From: Candidatus Lindowbacteria bacterium RIFCSPLOWO2_12_FULL_62_27
GTDB lineage: Bacteria; Lindowbacteria; 2-12-FULL-62-27
DNA length: 64,000 bases
Assembly (NCBI GenBank): GCA_001784175.1
Contig: MFPR01000006.1
Location: forward strand, 1-64,000
Direction: 5' to 3'
The notes under the pieces were generated by a model. It was not told where the DNA came from, did no database searches, and saw only the letters and a list, made by a program, of their open reading frames with translations. The first letter of the stretch is position 1, and every line of letters begins with the position of its first letter. A program made the translations under genes and the position numbers. Positions 51,459-59,796 of the stretch are shown here, in pieces.

Positions 51459-53168
51459 ATGCTGCCGGCCAATTCGTCAGATCCGCTGATTCCAGTTCGT
51501 GCATTGAATCAAATCAATTTTTGCGAACGGCTGTTTTACTTGCAATATGTCGAAGGTCTGATGGCAGTGAACGCCTACGTGGAGGACGGCAGCGTCAAAC
51601 ATCGCCGGATGGCGGAAATATCGGCTCCCTGCCAGCCGCGCATGGAGGATGGAGTGATACACACCCGAAGCGTCAGCCTCTCATCCGAGAGACTTGGGAT
51701 TACGGCCAAGCTCGACCTCGTCGAGGAAACAGACAACAAGATATTTCCTGTCGAATACAAGCGGTCAGCCGCGCCCGCCGGCGGAAACCCATGGTGGGAA
51801 AATGACGCGATCCAGCTGTGCGCCCAGGTTTTTCTTCTGGAAGAACATCTGGGAAAGGCGATCCATGAGGGCGTACTCTATTACATTGGATCGAAATCCA
51901 GGAGCGTCGTTCCGATGGACGCATCCCTTCGGGAGAAAACACTGCATGCCATTCGCCGCGCCCGGGAACTGTTCGCGTCTGACAAGACGCCGCCTCCTTT
52001 GCCGGTCGAAAAGGCTCACCGGTGTGAGGGGTGCTCGCTGGTGGCGATCTGTCAGCCGGAAGAGACAAGAATGTTGACCGGAATGAAGACGCTCCGGAGA
52101 AATGCGGCCTCCGGAGTGACACGAGTGATGCCGACGCGGAACGATGGCGCCGTGCTTTACCTCCAGGAGCAGGGATCGCGGGTTTCAAAGCAAAGCGAGC
52201 ACCTGATCGTGCGATGCGAGGGGAAAGAAATGCAAAAGGTTCCAATGGCGGCTGTCCGGCAGGTGCTGCTTTTTGGCAACGTCCAAATTTCGACGCAGAC
52301 CCTGGGATTGTTGCTTCAGCAGGAAGTGGACGTCACGATTTTGAGCGCACGGGGCCGGTTTATCGGCGCTGTGGTCCCGGCGCCCACGAAAAATGTCACG
52401 TTACGGGCGGAGCAATATCGACTGTTTTCAAATCCGGCGGCCACGTTGCGACTGTCACAAGCCTGCATTCGGGCGAAAATTTCAAATCAACGAACGCTGC
52501 TCATGCGGTCCCTGCGATCCAGGGGCGGGGATGTCAGCGTGCCGCGCGGAGGCGATTCCCCGGCGGCGGAGGAGATGGCGCGATTGGCAAATTCAGTTGA
52601 ACGCGTGGAAGACGCGGAAACACTGCTGGGAGTCGAAGGGCAGGCCGCTCACGTTTACTTTTCAAATTTTCAGCAGATGATCAAATCCGTCGGCGGCGGA
52701 TTTGATTTCCAGTTCCGCAACCGCCGTCCGCCCCGGGATCCCGTCAACGCCCTTCTCTCGCTCGCCTATTCGCTTTTGGCGAAAGACGCCTTCGCGGCCG
52801 TCCTGACGGTCGGATTCGATCCCTATCTTGGTTTTTACCATGGCTCAAAATTCGGCCGGCCATCTCTCGCCCTGGACATGATGGAAGAATTTCGGGCTGT
52901 GATCGCCGATTCAGTTGTCCTCACCGTGATCAACACCGGTGTTGTTCAGGAAGCCGATTTTCTTCGCTGGGGAAATGCCTGTCAGTTGACCGACCCCGCT
53001 CGAAAACGTTTTTTTGAGGCGTATGAACAGCGGAAGGCCGTTGAAATTACGCACCCTGTCTTCGGATACAAAATGACCTGCGGCCGGATGCTCGAAGTTC
53101 AGGCCCGCCTGCTTGCGGCGTTCGTGCGTGGAGACATTTCCGAATACAAGGGATTCACCGTTCGCTGA
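51459..53168 (+). CDS. cas4-cas1: Cas4-Cas1 fusion, CRISPR adaptation protein
   Basis: 569 aa. Cas4 part (about 1-205): Cys22 plus C189, C192 and C198 for the iron-sulfur cluster, and RecB-like KLDLVEE...VEYKRS. Cas1 part (about 215-569): Glu393 in GVEGQAAHVYF, His461 in GFYHGSKFGRPS and the acidic D473/E476 in ALDMMEEFR, the metal-ligand set. Cas4 trims prespacers to the PAM and Cas1 integrates them. A Cas4-Cas1 fusion next to Cas2 and the effector is typical of type V-B. All motifs are intact. Confidence 0.93.
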   Translation: MLPANSSDPLIPVRALNQINFCERLFYLQYVEGLMAVNAYVEDGSVKHRRMAEISAPCQPRMEDGVIHTRSVSLSSERLGITAKLDLVEETDNKIFPVEYKRSAAPAGGNPWWENDAIQLCAQVFLLEEHLGKAIHEGVLYYIGSKSRSVVPMDASLREKTLHAIRRARELFASDKTPPPLPVEKAHRCEGCSLVAICQPEETRMLTGMKTLRRNAASGVTRVMPTRNDGAVLYLQEQGSRVSKQSEHLIVRCEGKEMQKVPMAAVRQVLLFGNVQISTQTLGLLLQQEVDVTILSARGRFIGAVVPAPTKNVTLRAEQYRLFSNPAATLRLSQACIRAKISNQRTLLMRSLRSRGGDVSVPRGGDSPAAEEMARLANSVERVEDAETLLGVEGQAAHVYFSNFQQMIKSVGGGFDFQFRNRRPPRDPVNALLSLAYSLLAKDAFAAVLTVGFDPYLGFYHGSKFGRPSLALDMMEEFRAVIADSVVLTVINTGVVQEADFLRWGNACQLTDPARKRFFEAYEQRKAVEITHPVFGYKMTCGRMLEVQARLLAAFVRGDISEYKGFTVR

Positions 53169-53175
53169 CCGCTCC

Positions 53176-53463
53176 ATGCCGGAAACCCACATCGTTTCGT
53201 ATGATATTCGGCATCCCAAGCGTCTGCGCCGCGTCGCCAAGACATGCCAGGACTTTGGCTGCCGGCGCCAGCTCTCCGTGTTTTTGTGTAGAATCTCTCC
53301 GGTCGACCTGATACGGTTAAAAGATCGATTGAATGAGATCATTGATCGCAAGAACGACCAGATTCTGTTCATCCGGCTGTGCCAAAGTTGCGGCGATGGC
53401 ATCGAATCGCTCGGTCAGCCGACCTTGCGTCACGATGTCACGGATGTCTGTCTGGTGATCTGA
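53176..53463 (+). CDS. cas2: Cas2 adaptation protein
   Basis: 95 aa from ATG 53176, chosen because the product then starts at MPETHIVSYDIRHPKRLRRVAK, the Cas2 ferredoxin-fold beginning with its conserved Asp10. It forms the Cas1-Cas2 integrase complex. It lies 7 bp after cas4-cas1 and 8 bp before the effector. Confidence 0.92.
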   Translation: MPETHIVSYDIRHPKRLRRVAKTCQDFGCRRQLSVFLCRISPVDLIRLKDRLNEIIDRKNDQILFIRLCQSCGDGIESLGQPTLRHDVTDVCLVI

Positions 53464-53471
53464 GGGTGCCT

Positions 53472-56400
53472 ATGGCCGTTAAAACCTATAAAGCTCGAAT
53501 CCATTTTGAATCCCTTCTGAAAGAACCCGCACAGGATCCCGCTCGCTTTCCGAACCGGGCAGCCGAGCTTCGCCAGTTGCTCTGGGATACGCACCGGGCT
53601 TTCAATCAGGGCGTCCGATATTTGATGCAGGAGCTGGTCTTGATGCGTCGTGGCGCCGGCGTCTGGAGAGAAAATTCATATGGAGTATGGAGGGAATGGG
53701 ACAAAATAAAAACATACGATCAGATTGTGGATATTCGCCGACGCATGTCCGCAACCCCGTCGTCAGTCCGTCTTTTGGAAAATCGGGAGCTTCTCGACCG
53801 ATTCCGTCAGGTTGTAAAATCTGAGTCGGAGGCGGTTGAATTGGCGAATGCGTGTTCCGTGATTTTTGATGCGATTTGCCAGCCGGCGGAAGATGGAGAA
53901 CTGGTTCAAATGCCGCGTGATGATCTGGATTTGCTGACCAACCTAAATTCAACTGCAAAGGGAATCCGGGAACGGGGTAAAACCAAAGAAGGGACGGACA
54001 AGAAAAAATCAGGACGAAAATCGTCATGGCCGATGGACAAGGCTGCATGGGAAACGGCGAAAACCTCCGATAGTTCGGCGCATTTTTTAGAGAAGTTGAA
54101 ACAGCACCCGGATTTAAAGGATGCGTTCGGAAACCTCAGTAGTGGTGGCTCGAAAAAACTGGAATATTATAAAAAACTTGCCGGCTCCGCGCCGTGGAAG
54201 GAGTCTCAATCCGTCATTTTGGAGAAAGCCGCGCGATGGAAAGAGGCGAAACAGGAGCGTGAAGAAAAGGAGCAAGATTCTTCCGAGCATGGTTCCAAGG
54301 CCGCTTATCGGCGGTTGTTTGACGCCGGCTGTCTGCCGATGCCTGAGTTTGCGAAATATATCGATGAGAACCAAATTGAATTTGGCGACCTGAAACTTAG
54401 TGATTGCGGGGCGGAATGGAAGCGCGGCATGTGGAATCAGGCGGGCCAGCGGGTGCGAAGTCACATGGGATGGCAGCGCCGGCGCGAAAAAGAAAATGCC
54501 GTCTATTCTTTAAGAAAGGAACTATTCGAAAAGGGCGGCGCCATTCGACGCAAGAAATCCGAAGAACTGACGCCGGAGGACATTTTACCCGGTAAGGCGG
54601 CTCCAGACCAGAATGATTGGCAGGAGCGGCCTGCCTATGGAAATCAGATGTGGTTCATCGGTCTGCGTTCCTATGAAGAAAATGAAATGGCCAAATATGC
54701 GGAAGAGGCCGGGATGGGTTCGCGGTCTGCTCCGCGAATTCGAAGGGGCACGATCAAAGGCTGGTCGAAGCTCCGCGAACGCTGGCTGCAGATTTTGAAA
54801 AGGAATCCGCAAGCGACTCGTGACGATCTGATCGGCGAGCTAAATGCCCTGCGCTCTCAAGACCCGCGGGCGTATGGCGACGCGCGGTTGTTTGATTGGT
54901 TGTCCAAGACGGATCAGAGATTTTTATGGGACGGTTTCGATGCGGATGGAAAAATTTTATGCGGGAGGGACGATCGTGACTGCGTCTCGGCATTTGTGGC
55001 GTATAACGAAGAATTCGCGGATGAGCCTTCGTCGATCACCTTGACGGAAACGGATGAACGTCTTCATCCCGTGTGGCCGTTTTTCGGCGAATCCTCGGCA
55101 GTGCCATACGAGATCGAATATGATTTGGAAACCGCTTGTCCGACGGCTATTCGATTACCCCTGCTGGTTGGCAAGGAGAACGGCGGATATGCGGAGAGAC
55201 AGGGGACTCGGTTGCCGCTTGCAGAATATGCGGATTTGGCCAGCAGTTTTCAATTGCCCACGCCTGTGCGGCTTGACGTCCTTGTAGAAATTCGAGAAGT
55301 CACAAGAGCCGGCAGGAAAGTGACATGCCCCTTTTCGTATTTTAAGCAGAATGGTGTTTGGTATGTCCGAGAGGGGGAGATTCCATCCGGAGAATCAATC
55401 CAGATCAAACAGACGGACCGCAAAATTGAAAATGGAAAAATATTCATTTCCTCCAAACTGCGAATGGCGTACCGGGACGATCTCATGGTGTCGCCTGCAA
55501 CCGGAGATTTTGGGAGCATCAAAATTCTTTGGGAGAGAATCGAACTGGCGTCGCATGTCGATCAGAAAAAACTGCCGGAAACAGCTCCCGCGCGTTCACG
55601 CGTTTTTGTCTCGTTCAGTTGCAATGTCGTGGAGCGGGCGCCGCGCAAACAACTGACCCGAAAGCCAGACGCCGTTGTGGTGACCATTCCAAGCGGTGTG
55701 GATCAGGGACTGGTTGTCGTCTCGACTGATGTCAGGACAGGGAAATCCAAATCTTCTTCCGCGCCGCCACTGCCGCCGGGATCGCGCTTATGGCCTGCCG
55801 ATGCCGTTCATGGTGATCCGCCTCTTCGTATTTTGAGTGTGGATTTAGGGCATCGTCATTCAGCCTATGCGGTGTGGGAGCTGGGTCTTCAGCAAAAGTC
55901 ATGGCGGGCCGGAGTCTTGAAGGGATCTACTCAAACTCCTGTTTATGCGGATTGTACGGGAACGGGACTGCTTTGCCTGCCGGGTGATGGAGAAGATACG
56001 CCGGCGGAGGAAGAATCCTTGCGTTTACGATCGCGGCAGATTCGCAGGCGGTTGAACCTGCAAAACTCCATCTTGCGCGTGTCGCGTCTTTTGTCGTTGG
56101 ATAAATTTGAAAAAACGATTTTTGAGCAGAGCGATGTCAGGGACAGGCCCAATAAAAAGGGATTGCGGATTCGCAGGCGTTGTCGCACAGAAAAAACTCC
56201 GCTCAGCGAGGCGGAAGTTCGGAAGAATTGTGACAAGGCCGCCGAGATATTGATCCGATGGGCTGATACGGACGCCATGGCCAAGTCGTTGGCGGCGACA
56301 GGGAACGCAGATATTTCATTCTGGAAATATATGGCAGTGAAAAATCCGCCGCTGTCGGCCGTTGTTGATGTGGCGCCATCGACGATTGTCCCTGACGATG

Positions 56401-58004
56401 GCCCGGATCGAGAAACGCTGAAAAAGAAACGGCAGGAGGAGGAAGAGAAATTCGCCTCCAGCATTTATGAGAATCGGGTGAAACTGGCCGGGGCTTTATG
56501 TTCCGGCTATGATGCCGATCATCGGCGGCCGGCGACAGGAGGATTATGGCATGATCTCGACCGAACATTGATTCGTGAAATCAGTTACGGGGACAGGGGC
56601 CAAAAAGGCAATCCGAGGAAGTTGAACAATGAAGGGATCCTTCGGCTTTTGCGCCGCCCACCCCGTGCCAGGCCTGATTGGCGTGAGTTTCATAGAACGT
56701 TAAATGACGCCAATCGGATTCCCAAGGGCCGGACTCTGCGAGGCGGACTGTCGATGGGCCGGTTAAACTTTCTGAAAGAAGTTGGTGATTTTGTCAAAAA
56801 GTGGTCATGCCGGCCGCGTTGGCCTGGTGATCGCCGCCATATTCCGCCCGGCCAACTATTTGATCGACAGGATGCCGAGCATCTGGAGCATCTCCGGGAC
56901 GACCGGATCAAACGTCTGGCGCATTTGATCGTCGCGCAGGCGCTTGGATTTGAACCGGACATCCGGCGTGGGTTGTGGAAATATGTGGACGGGTCGACCG
57001 GGGAAATATTGTGGCAGCATCCTGAAACGAGGCGCTTTTTCGCAGAAGGCGCCGCGGGTGAATTGCGGGAAGTCTCGCGGCCGGCTGAAATAGATGACGA
57101 TGCCGCGGCAAGACCCCACACGGTTTCAGCGCCGGCTCATATTGTAGTCTTCGAAAATCTCATCCGGTATCGATTCCAGTCGGACAGGCCGAAGACCGAG
57201 AACGCCGGCCTCATGCAGTGGGCGCACCGGCAGATCGTGCATTTCACCAAACAAGTGGCGTCTCTTTATGGCCTGAAAGTGGCCATGGTCTATGCGGCGT
57301 TCTCATCCAAATTTTGTTCACGTTGCGGTTCGCCGGGCGCCCGCGTCAGCCGTTTTGATCCTGCATGGAGAAATCAAGAATGGTTTAAACGTCGAACTTC
57401 GAATCCGCGAAGCAAGGTCGACCATTCGTTAAAGCGGGCATCGGAAGATCCAACGGCAGATGAAACCCGGCCGTGGGTTCTGATCGAAGGAGGCAAAGAA
57501 TTTGTATGCGCCAATGCCAAATGTTCTGCGCATGATGAACCATTAAATGCCGATGAAAATGCGGCGGCGAATATCGGACTGCGTTTTCTTCGGGGTGTCG
57601 AAGACTTCCGTACAAAGGTTAATCCGGCGGGAGCTCTCAAAGGGAAACTCAGATTCGAAACGGGAATCCATTCATTTCGACCGCCTGTGTCGGGATCGCC
57701 GTTCTGGAGCCCGATGGCAGAGCCGGCGCAAAAAAAGAAAATCGGAGCGGCGGCGCCCGGAGCGGATGTTGACGAAGCCGGGGATGCGGATGAAAGTGGC
57801 GTTGTGGTTTTGTTCCGTGATCCAAGCGGCGCCTTTCGGAACAAGCAATACTGGTATGAAGGCAAGATATTCTGGTCAAATGTCATGATGGCGGTCGAGG
57901 CCAAAATTGCGGGGGCAAGTGTTGGCGCAAAGCCTGTGGCGGCATCCTGGGGCCAAGCTCAACCGCAAAGCGGACCCGGACTCGCCAAACCAGGAGGTGA
58001 CTGA
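53472..58004 (+). CDS. cas12b: Very large Cas12b-like (type V-B) effector
   Basis: 1510 aa from ATG 53472. That start gives MAVKTYKARI and then LLWDTHRAFNQGVRYLMQEL, closely like the Cas12b N-terminus. The RuvC triad is D791 (SVDLGHRHS), E1228 (VVFENLIRYRFQSDRP, then LMQWAHR) and D1361 (LNADENAAANIG). A zinc ribbon sits between RuvC-II and III (C1282/C1285 and C1346/C1351). Well-known Cas12b proteins are about 1100-1300 aa; here about 220 residues extra lie before RuvC-I and about 160 between RuvC-I and II. It should be a crRNA:tracrRNA-guided DNA nuclease. Classification as V-B is strong; the large size is unusual. Confidence 0.9.
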   Translation: MAVKTYKARIHFESLLKEPAQDPARFPNRAAELRQLLWDTHRAFNQGVRYLMQELVLMRRGAGVWRENSYGVWREWDKIKTYDQIVDIRRRMSATPSSVRLLENRELLDRFRQVVKSESEAVELANACSVIFDAICQPAEDGELVQMPRDDLDLLTNLNSTAKGIRERGKTKEGTDKKKSGRKSSWPMDKAAWETAKTSDSSAHFLEKLKQHPDLKDAFGNLSSGGSKKLEYYKKLAGSAPWKESQSVILEKAARWKEAKQEREEKEQDSSEHGSKAAYRRLFDAGCLPMPEFAKYIDENQIEFGDLKLSDCGAEWKRGMWNQAGQRVRSHMGWQRRREKENAVYSLRKELFEKGGAIRRKKSEELTPEDILPGKAAPDQNDWQERPAYGNQMWFIGLRSYEENEMAKYAEEAGMGSRSAPRIRRGTIKGWSKLRERWLQILKRNPQATRDDLIGELNALRSQDPRAYGDARLFDWLSKTDQRFLWDGFDADGKILCGRDDRDCVSAFVAYNEEFADEPSSITLTETDERLHPVWPFFGESSAVPYEIEYDLETACPTAIRLPLLVGKENGGYAERQGTRLPLAEYADLASSFQLPTPVRLDVLVEIREVTRAGRKVTCPFSYFKQNGVWYVREGEIPSGESIQIKQTDRKIENGKIFISSKLRMAYRDDLMVSPATGDFGSIKILWERIELASHVDQKKLPETAPARSRVFVSFSCNVVERAPRKQLTRKPDAVVVTIPSGVDQGLVVVSTDVRTGKSKSSSAPPLPPGSRLWPADAVHGDPPLRILSVDLGHRHSAYAVWELGLQQKSWRAGVLKGSTQTPVYADCTGTGLLCLPGDGEDTPAEEESLRLRSRQIRRRLNLQNSILRVSRLLSLDKFEKTIFEQSDVRDRPNKKGLRIRRRCRTEKTPLSEAEVRKNCDKAAEILIRWADTDAMAKSLAATGNADISFWKYMAVKNPPLSAVVDVAPSTIVPDDGPDRETLKKKRQEEEEKFASSIYENRVKLAGALCSGYDADHRRPATGGLWHDLDRTLIREISYGDRGQKGNPRKLNNEGILRLLRRPPRARPDWREFHRTLNDANRIPKGRTLRGGLSMGRLNFLKEVGDFVKKWSCRPRWPGDRRHIPPGQLFDRQDAEHLEHLRDDRIKRLAHLIVAQALGFEPDIRRGLWKYVDGSTGEILWQHPETRRFFAEGAAGELREVSRPAEIDDDAAARPHTVSAPAHIVVFENLIRYRFQSDRPKTENAGLMQWAHRQIVHFTKQVASLYGLKVAMVYAAFSSKFCSRCGSPGARVSRFDPAWRNQEWFKRRTSNPRSKVDHSLKRASEDPTADETRPWVLIEGGKEFVCANAKCSAHDEPLNADENAAANIGLRFLRGVEDFRTKVNPAGALKGKLRFETGIHSFRPPVSGSPFWSPMAEPAQKKKIGAAAPGADVDEAGDADESGVVVLFRDPSGAFRNKQYWYEGKIFWSNVMMAVEAKIAGASVGAKPVAASWGQAQPQSGPGLAKPGGD

Positions 58005-58021
58005 TAGAATGACGGCGTCAT

Positions 58022-58306
58022 ATGAGAATTAAAGGCCTGATCTGGCTGGAAGAATATATCGATAAACTCGAGCACAAGCACCAATTGACGCAGGAGGAAG
58101 TCAGAGAGATTTTCAAAAACCAGCCTCGTTTCCGATATGTTGAAAAAGGCGCCCAAGAGGGGGAGAATGTGTATGTGGCGAAGGGGCAGACGGAGGCGGG
58201 TCGGTATGTGAGTGTGTTTTTTATTTATAAAAAAACGGGCTGGGCATTGGTTATCTCAGCGCGAGAGATGAAACCGAAGGAGAAAAAGAGATATGAAAAA
58301 AGGTAG
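58022..58306 (+). CDS. brnT: BrnT-like (DUF497) toxin
   Basis: 94 aa. It has the DUF497 pattern: WLEEYIDKLEHKHQLTQEEVREIF, a central YVAKGQTEAGRYVSVFFIY and the C-terminal ALVISAREMKPKEKKRYEK. BrnT proteins are RelE-fold ribonuclease toxins neutralised by BrnA. It begins 17 bp after the effector stop and overlaps the partner gene by 14 bp, so it is inside the CRISPR operon. Confidence 0.8.
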   Translation: MRIKGLIWLEEYIDKLEHKHQLTQEEVREIFKNQPRFRYVEKGAQEGENVYVAKGQTEAGRYVSVFFIYKKTGWALVISAREMKPKEKKRYEKR

Positions 58307-58568
58307 AGGTTCGATTTCTGGAGGTAAAACGTACAAGCAGATCGGCGAGTTTTGGGACACGCACGATCTTGGCGACTATTGGGCCCGGACACGACCCGCA
58401 TCCTTCGAAGTCGATCTCCAAGCCGAAATGACGTATTGTCCCCTGGAAAGGGATTTGTCGAAGAAAATCCGTTCCATCGCCCAGCGGCAGGGCGTTACGC
58501 CCGATACGCTGGTGAATCTGTGGTTGCAAGAAAAAGTGCAGACGCAAGTTCAGGAGAAGATGGCATAG
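58293..58568 (+). CDS. brnA: BrnA/CopG-like antitoxin
   Basis: 91 aa from ATG 58293 with a GAAGGAG ribosome-binding site. The N-terminal EFWDTHDLGDYWARTRPASFEVDL and C-terminal ribbon-helix-helix-like KIRSIAQRQGVTPDTLVNLWLQEK are typical of the CopG-type partners of DUF497 toxins. It probably neutralises the preceding protein and represses the pair. Confidence 0.75.
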   Translation: MKKGRGSISGGKTYKQIGEFWDTHDLGDYWARTRPASFEVDLQAEMTYCPLERDLSKKIRSIAQRQGVTPDTLVNLWLQEKVQTQVQEKMA

Positions 58569-58749
58569 GACAAGCCAAAAATTCCGCTTGACGGTTGCCG
58601 GGCCATATCGATTTTTGCGCGGATGCGCTCAGACTCGAAGGGACACCCGTTGCGGCATAGGGCCGATGATGAAAAGATGAGAAAGAGTTATTTGTTTTCA
58701 CTCAAAGTGTGTCTTCGGCCTCCCAGGCATGGCACAGCCTAGCCGAATT
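58569..58749. other. Non-coding region upstream of tracrRNA
   Basis: I see no gene here and no convincing promoter by eye, although transcription of the tracrRNA should start in it. A terminator for the operon was not clear either. Confidence 0.5.
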
Positions 58750-58845
58750 CGGGGGTGTTAGGTTCACGGTCTATTGGCCGTGAACTTAATCCCGCCTAAC
58801 CGCGGGACGACTGAGTGGAGTCAGCTGTTATGAGGAGGATTTTCA
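58750..58845 (+). ncRNA. Candidate tracrRNA
   Basis: The anti-repeat GCTGTTATGAGGAGGA (58824-58839) is complementary to the middle of the CRISPR repeat at 15 of 16 positions. Upstream, GTTCACGG (58762-58769) and CCGTGAAC (58778-58785) form a perfect 8-bp hairpin enclosed by CGGG (58750-58753) and CCCG (58791-58794). GTGTT (58755-58759) can pair with the GACAC end of the repeat. This order (GTG-type short anti-repeat, inner hairpin, closing CCCG, long anti-repeat) is the arrangement of known Cas12b tracrRNAs. Ends are approximate. Confidence 0.75.
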
Positions 58846-58859
58846 AAGCAGGTGTCCAG

Positions 58860-59056
58860 AGGACCGGGCGAGGGGCAAGGTGATAGTTGTTTGTTGCCGA
58901 TCCCTCGCATGTTCGATAAGTGGCTCATCACCTGTTGGATGCCGTGGTCTTTCACATTTTGTGCGGACGGAGATAGCGCTTCGTGACCCGATCGCAAGGG
59001 CCATTCTCGCAGTCCCGAACGCATCTTATTGAGTATGTGTGAGACACGACGAGGCT
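58860..59056 (+). other. CRISPR leader region
   Basis: About 200 bp between the anti-repeat and the first repeat without a gene. It presumably holds the leader used for spacer integration, as it is on the tracrRNA and cas side of the array. No clear promoter was identified. Confidence 0.5.
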
Positions 59057-59677
59057 GAGGAAATTTCCTCCTCACAACAGCGGGCTTGGACACTACGGAG
59101 ATAGTCACGGATTGTCTCCTGTGTTGTGAGGAAATTTCCTCCTCACAACAGCGGGCTTGGACACGGATCATCCTCTGGTCAACGGGTCTTTGGATCGTCG
59201 TGAGGAAATTTCCTCCTCACAACAGCGGGCTTGGACACAATTCCTTTACGATCTGGCCACAGCATCAGGCCACGGAGGAAATTTCCTCCTCACAACAGCG
59301 GGCTTGGACACAGCCCGCCGCCGACCTCGGCCAGCACCGGCGCGGTGAGAGGAAATTTCCTCCTCACAACAGCGGGCTTGGACACTTTCTTTTCCATGCT
59401 CGATACTCCTTCATCGACATGAGGAAATTTCCTCCTCACAACAGCGGGCTTGGACACTTATGACATAACCCGGACTAGCATTGTCTGTTAGTTGAGGAAA
59501 TTTCCTCCTCACAACAGCGGGCTTGGACACGCGTTGCAGTAACTGCGATATGCAGTTGCCCGATATGAGGAAATTTCCTCCTCACAACAGCGGGCTTGGA
59601 CACTCTAAACCTACATCTTCTCTACCTAATCATCCACGAGGAGGAAATTTCCTCCTCACAACAGCGGGCTTGGACAC
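59057..59677 (+). CRISPR. CRISPR array, 9 repeats and 8 spacers
   Basis: Nine identical 37-bp repeats begin GAGGAAATTTCCTC and end GGGCTTGGACAC, starting at 59057, 59128, 59202, 59275, 59349, 59421, 59494, 59567 and 59641. The eight spacers are 34, 37, 36, 37, 35, 36, 36 and 37 bp and all differ. The first 14 bp are a perfect palindrome. The -GGACAC end resembles the -GGCAC end of other type V-B repeats, implying transcription on the plus strand with the spacer after that end. No sign of repeat decay at either end. Confidence 0.97.
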
Positions 59678-59796
59678 AGAAATTTTTCGTGCCAGTATTT
59701 CCCGGCTGGCAGGCCGTGCGGCGAGGGGCCGCCTGAGATCGCGGGTGGTGGACTCGCTCTCGCGTGTCCTTGACCGCCTATCATGTGGTTGATTTT

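Noticed and set aside
53379-53471. 31-residue N-terminal extension of the Cas12b frame
   Set aside because: It overlaps cas2 in another frame, and the family start MAVK is at 53472.
53472-58004. Effector as Cas12a, Cas12f or a TnpB-type protein
   Set aside because: The N-terminal MAVK/LLWDTHRAFNQGVRY region, LMQWAHR and the Cas4-Cas1 fusion match Cas12b; the size excludes Cas12f and TnpB.
58852-58858. GTGTCCA as the short anti-repeat of the tracrRNA
   Set aside because: It is complementary to the repeat end but lies after, not before, the long anti-repeat, opposite to known Cas12b tracrRNAs; GTGTT at 58755 fits better.
59086-59792. Several short plus-strand frames rich in KFPPHNSGLG
   Set aside because: They are translations of the CRISPR repeat itself.
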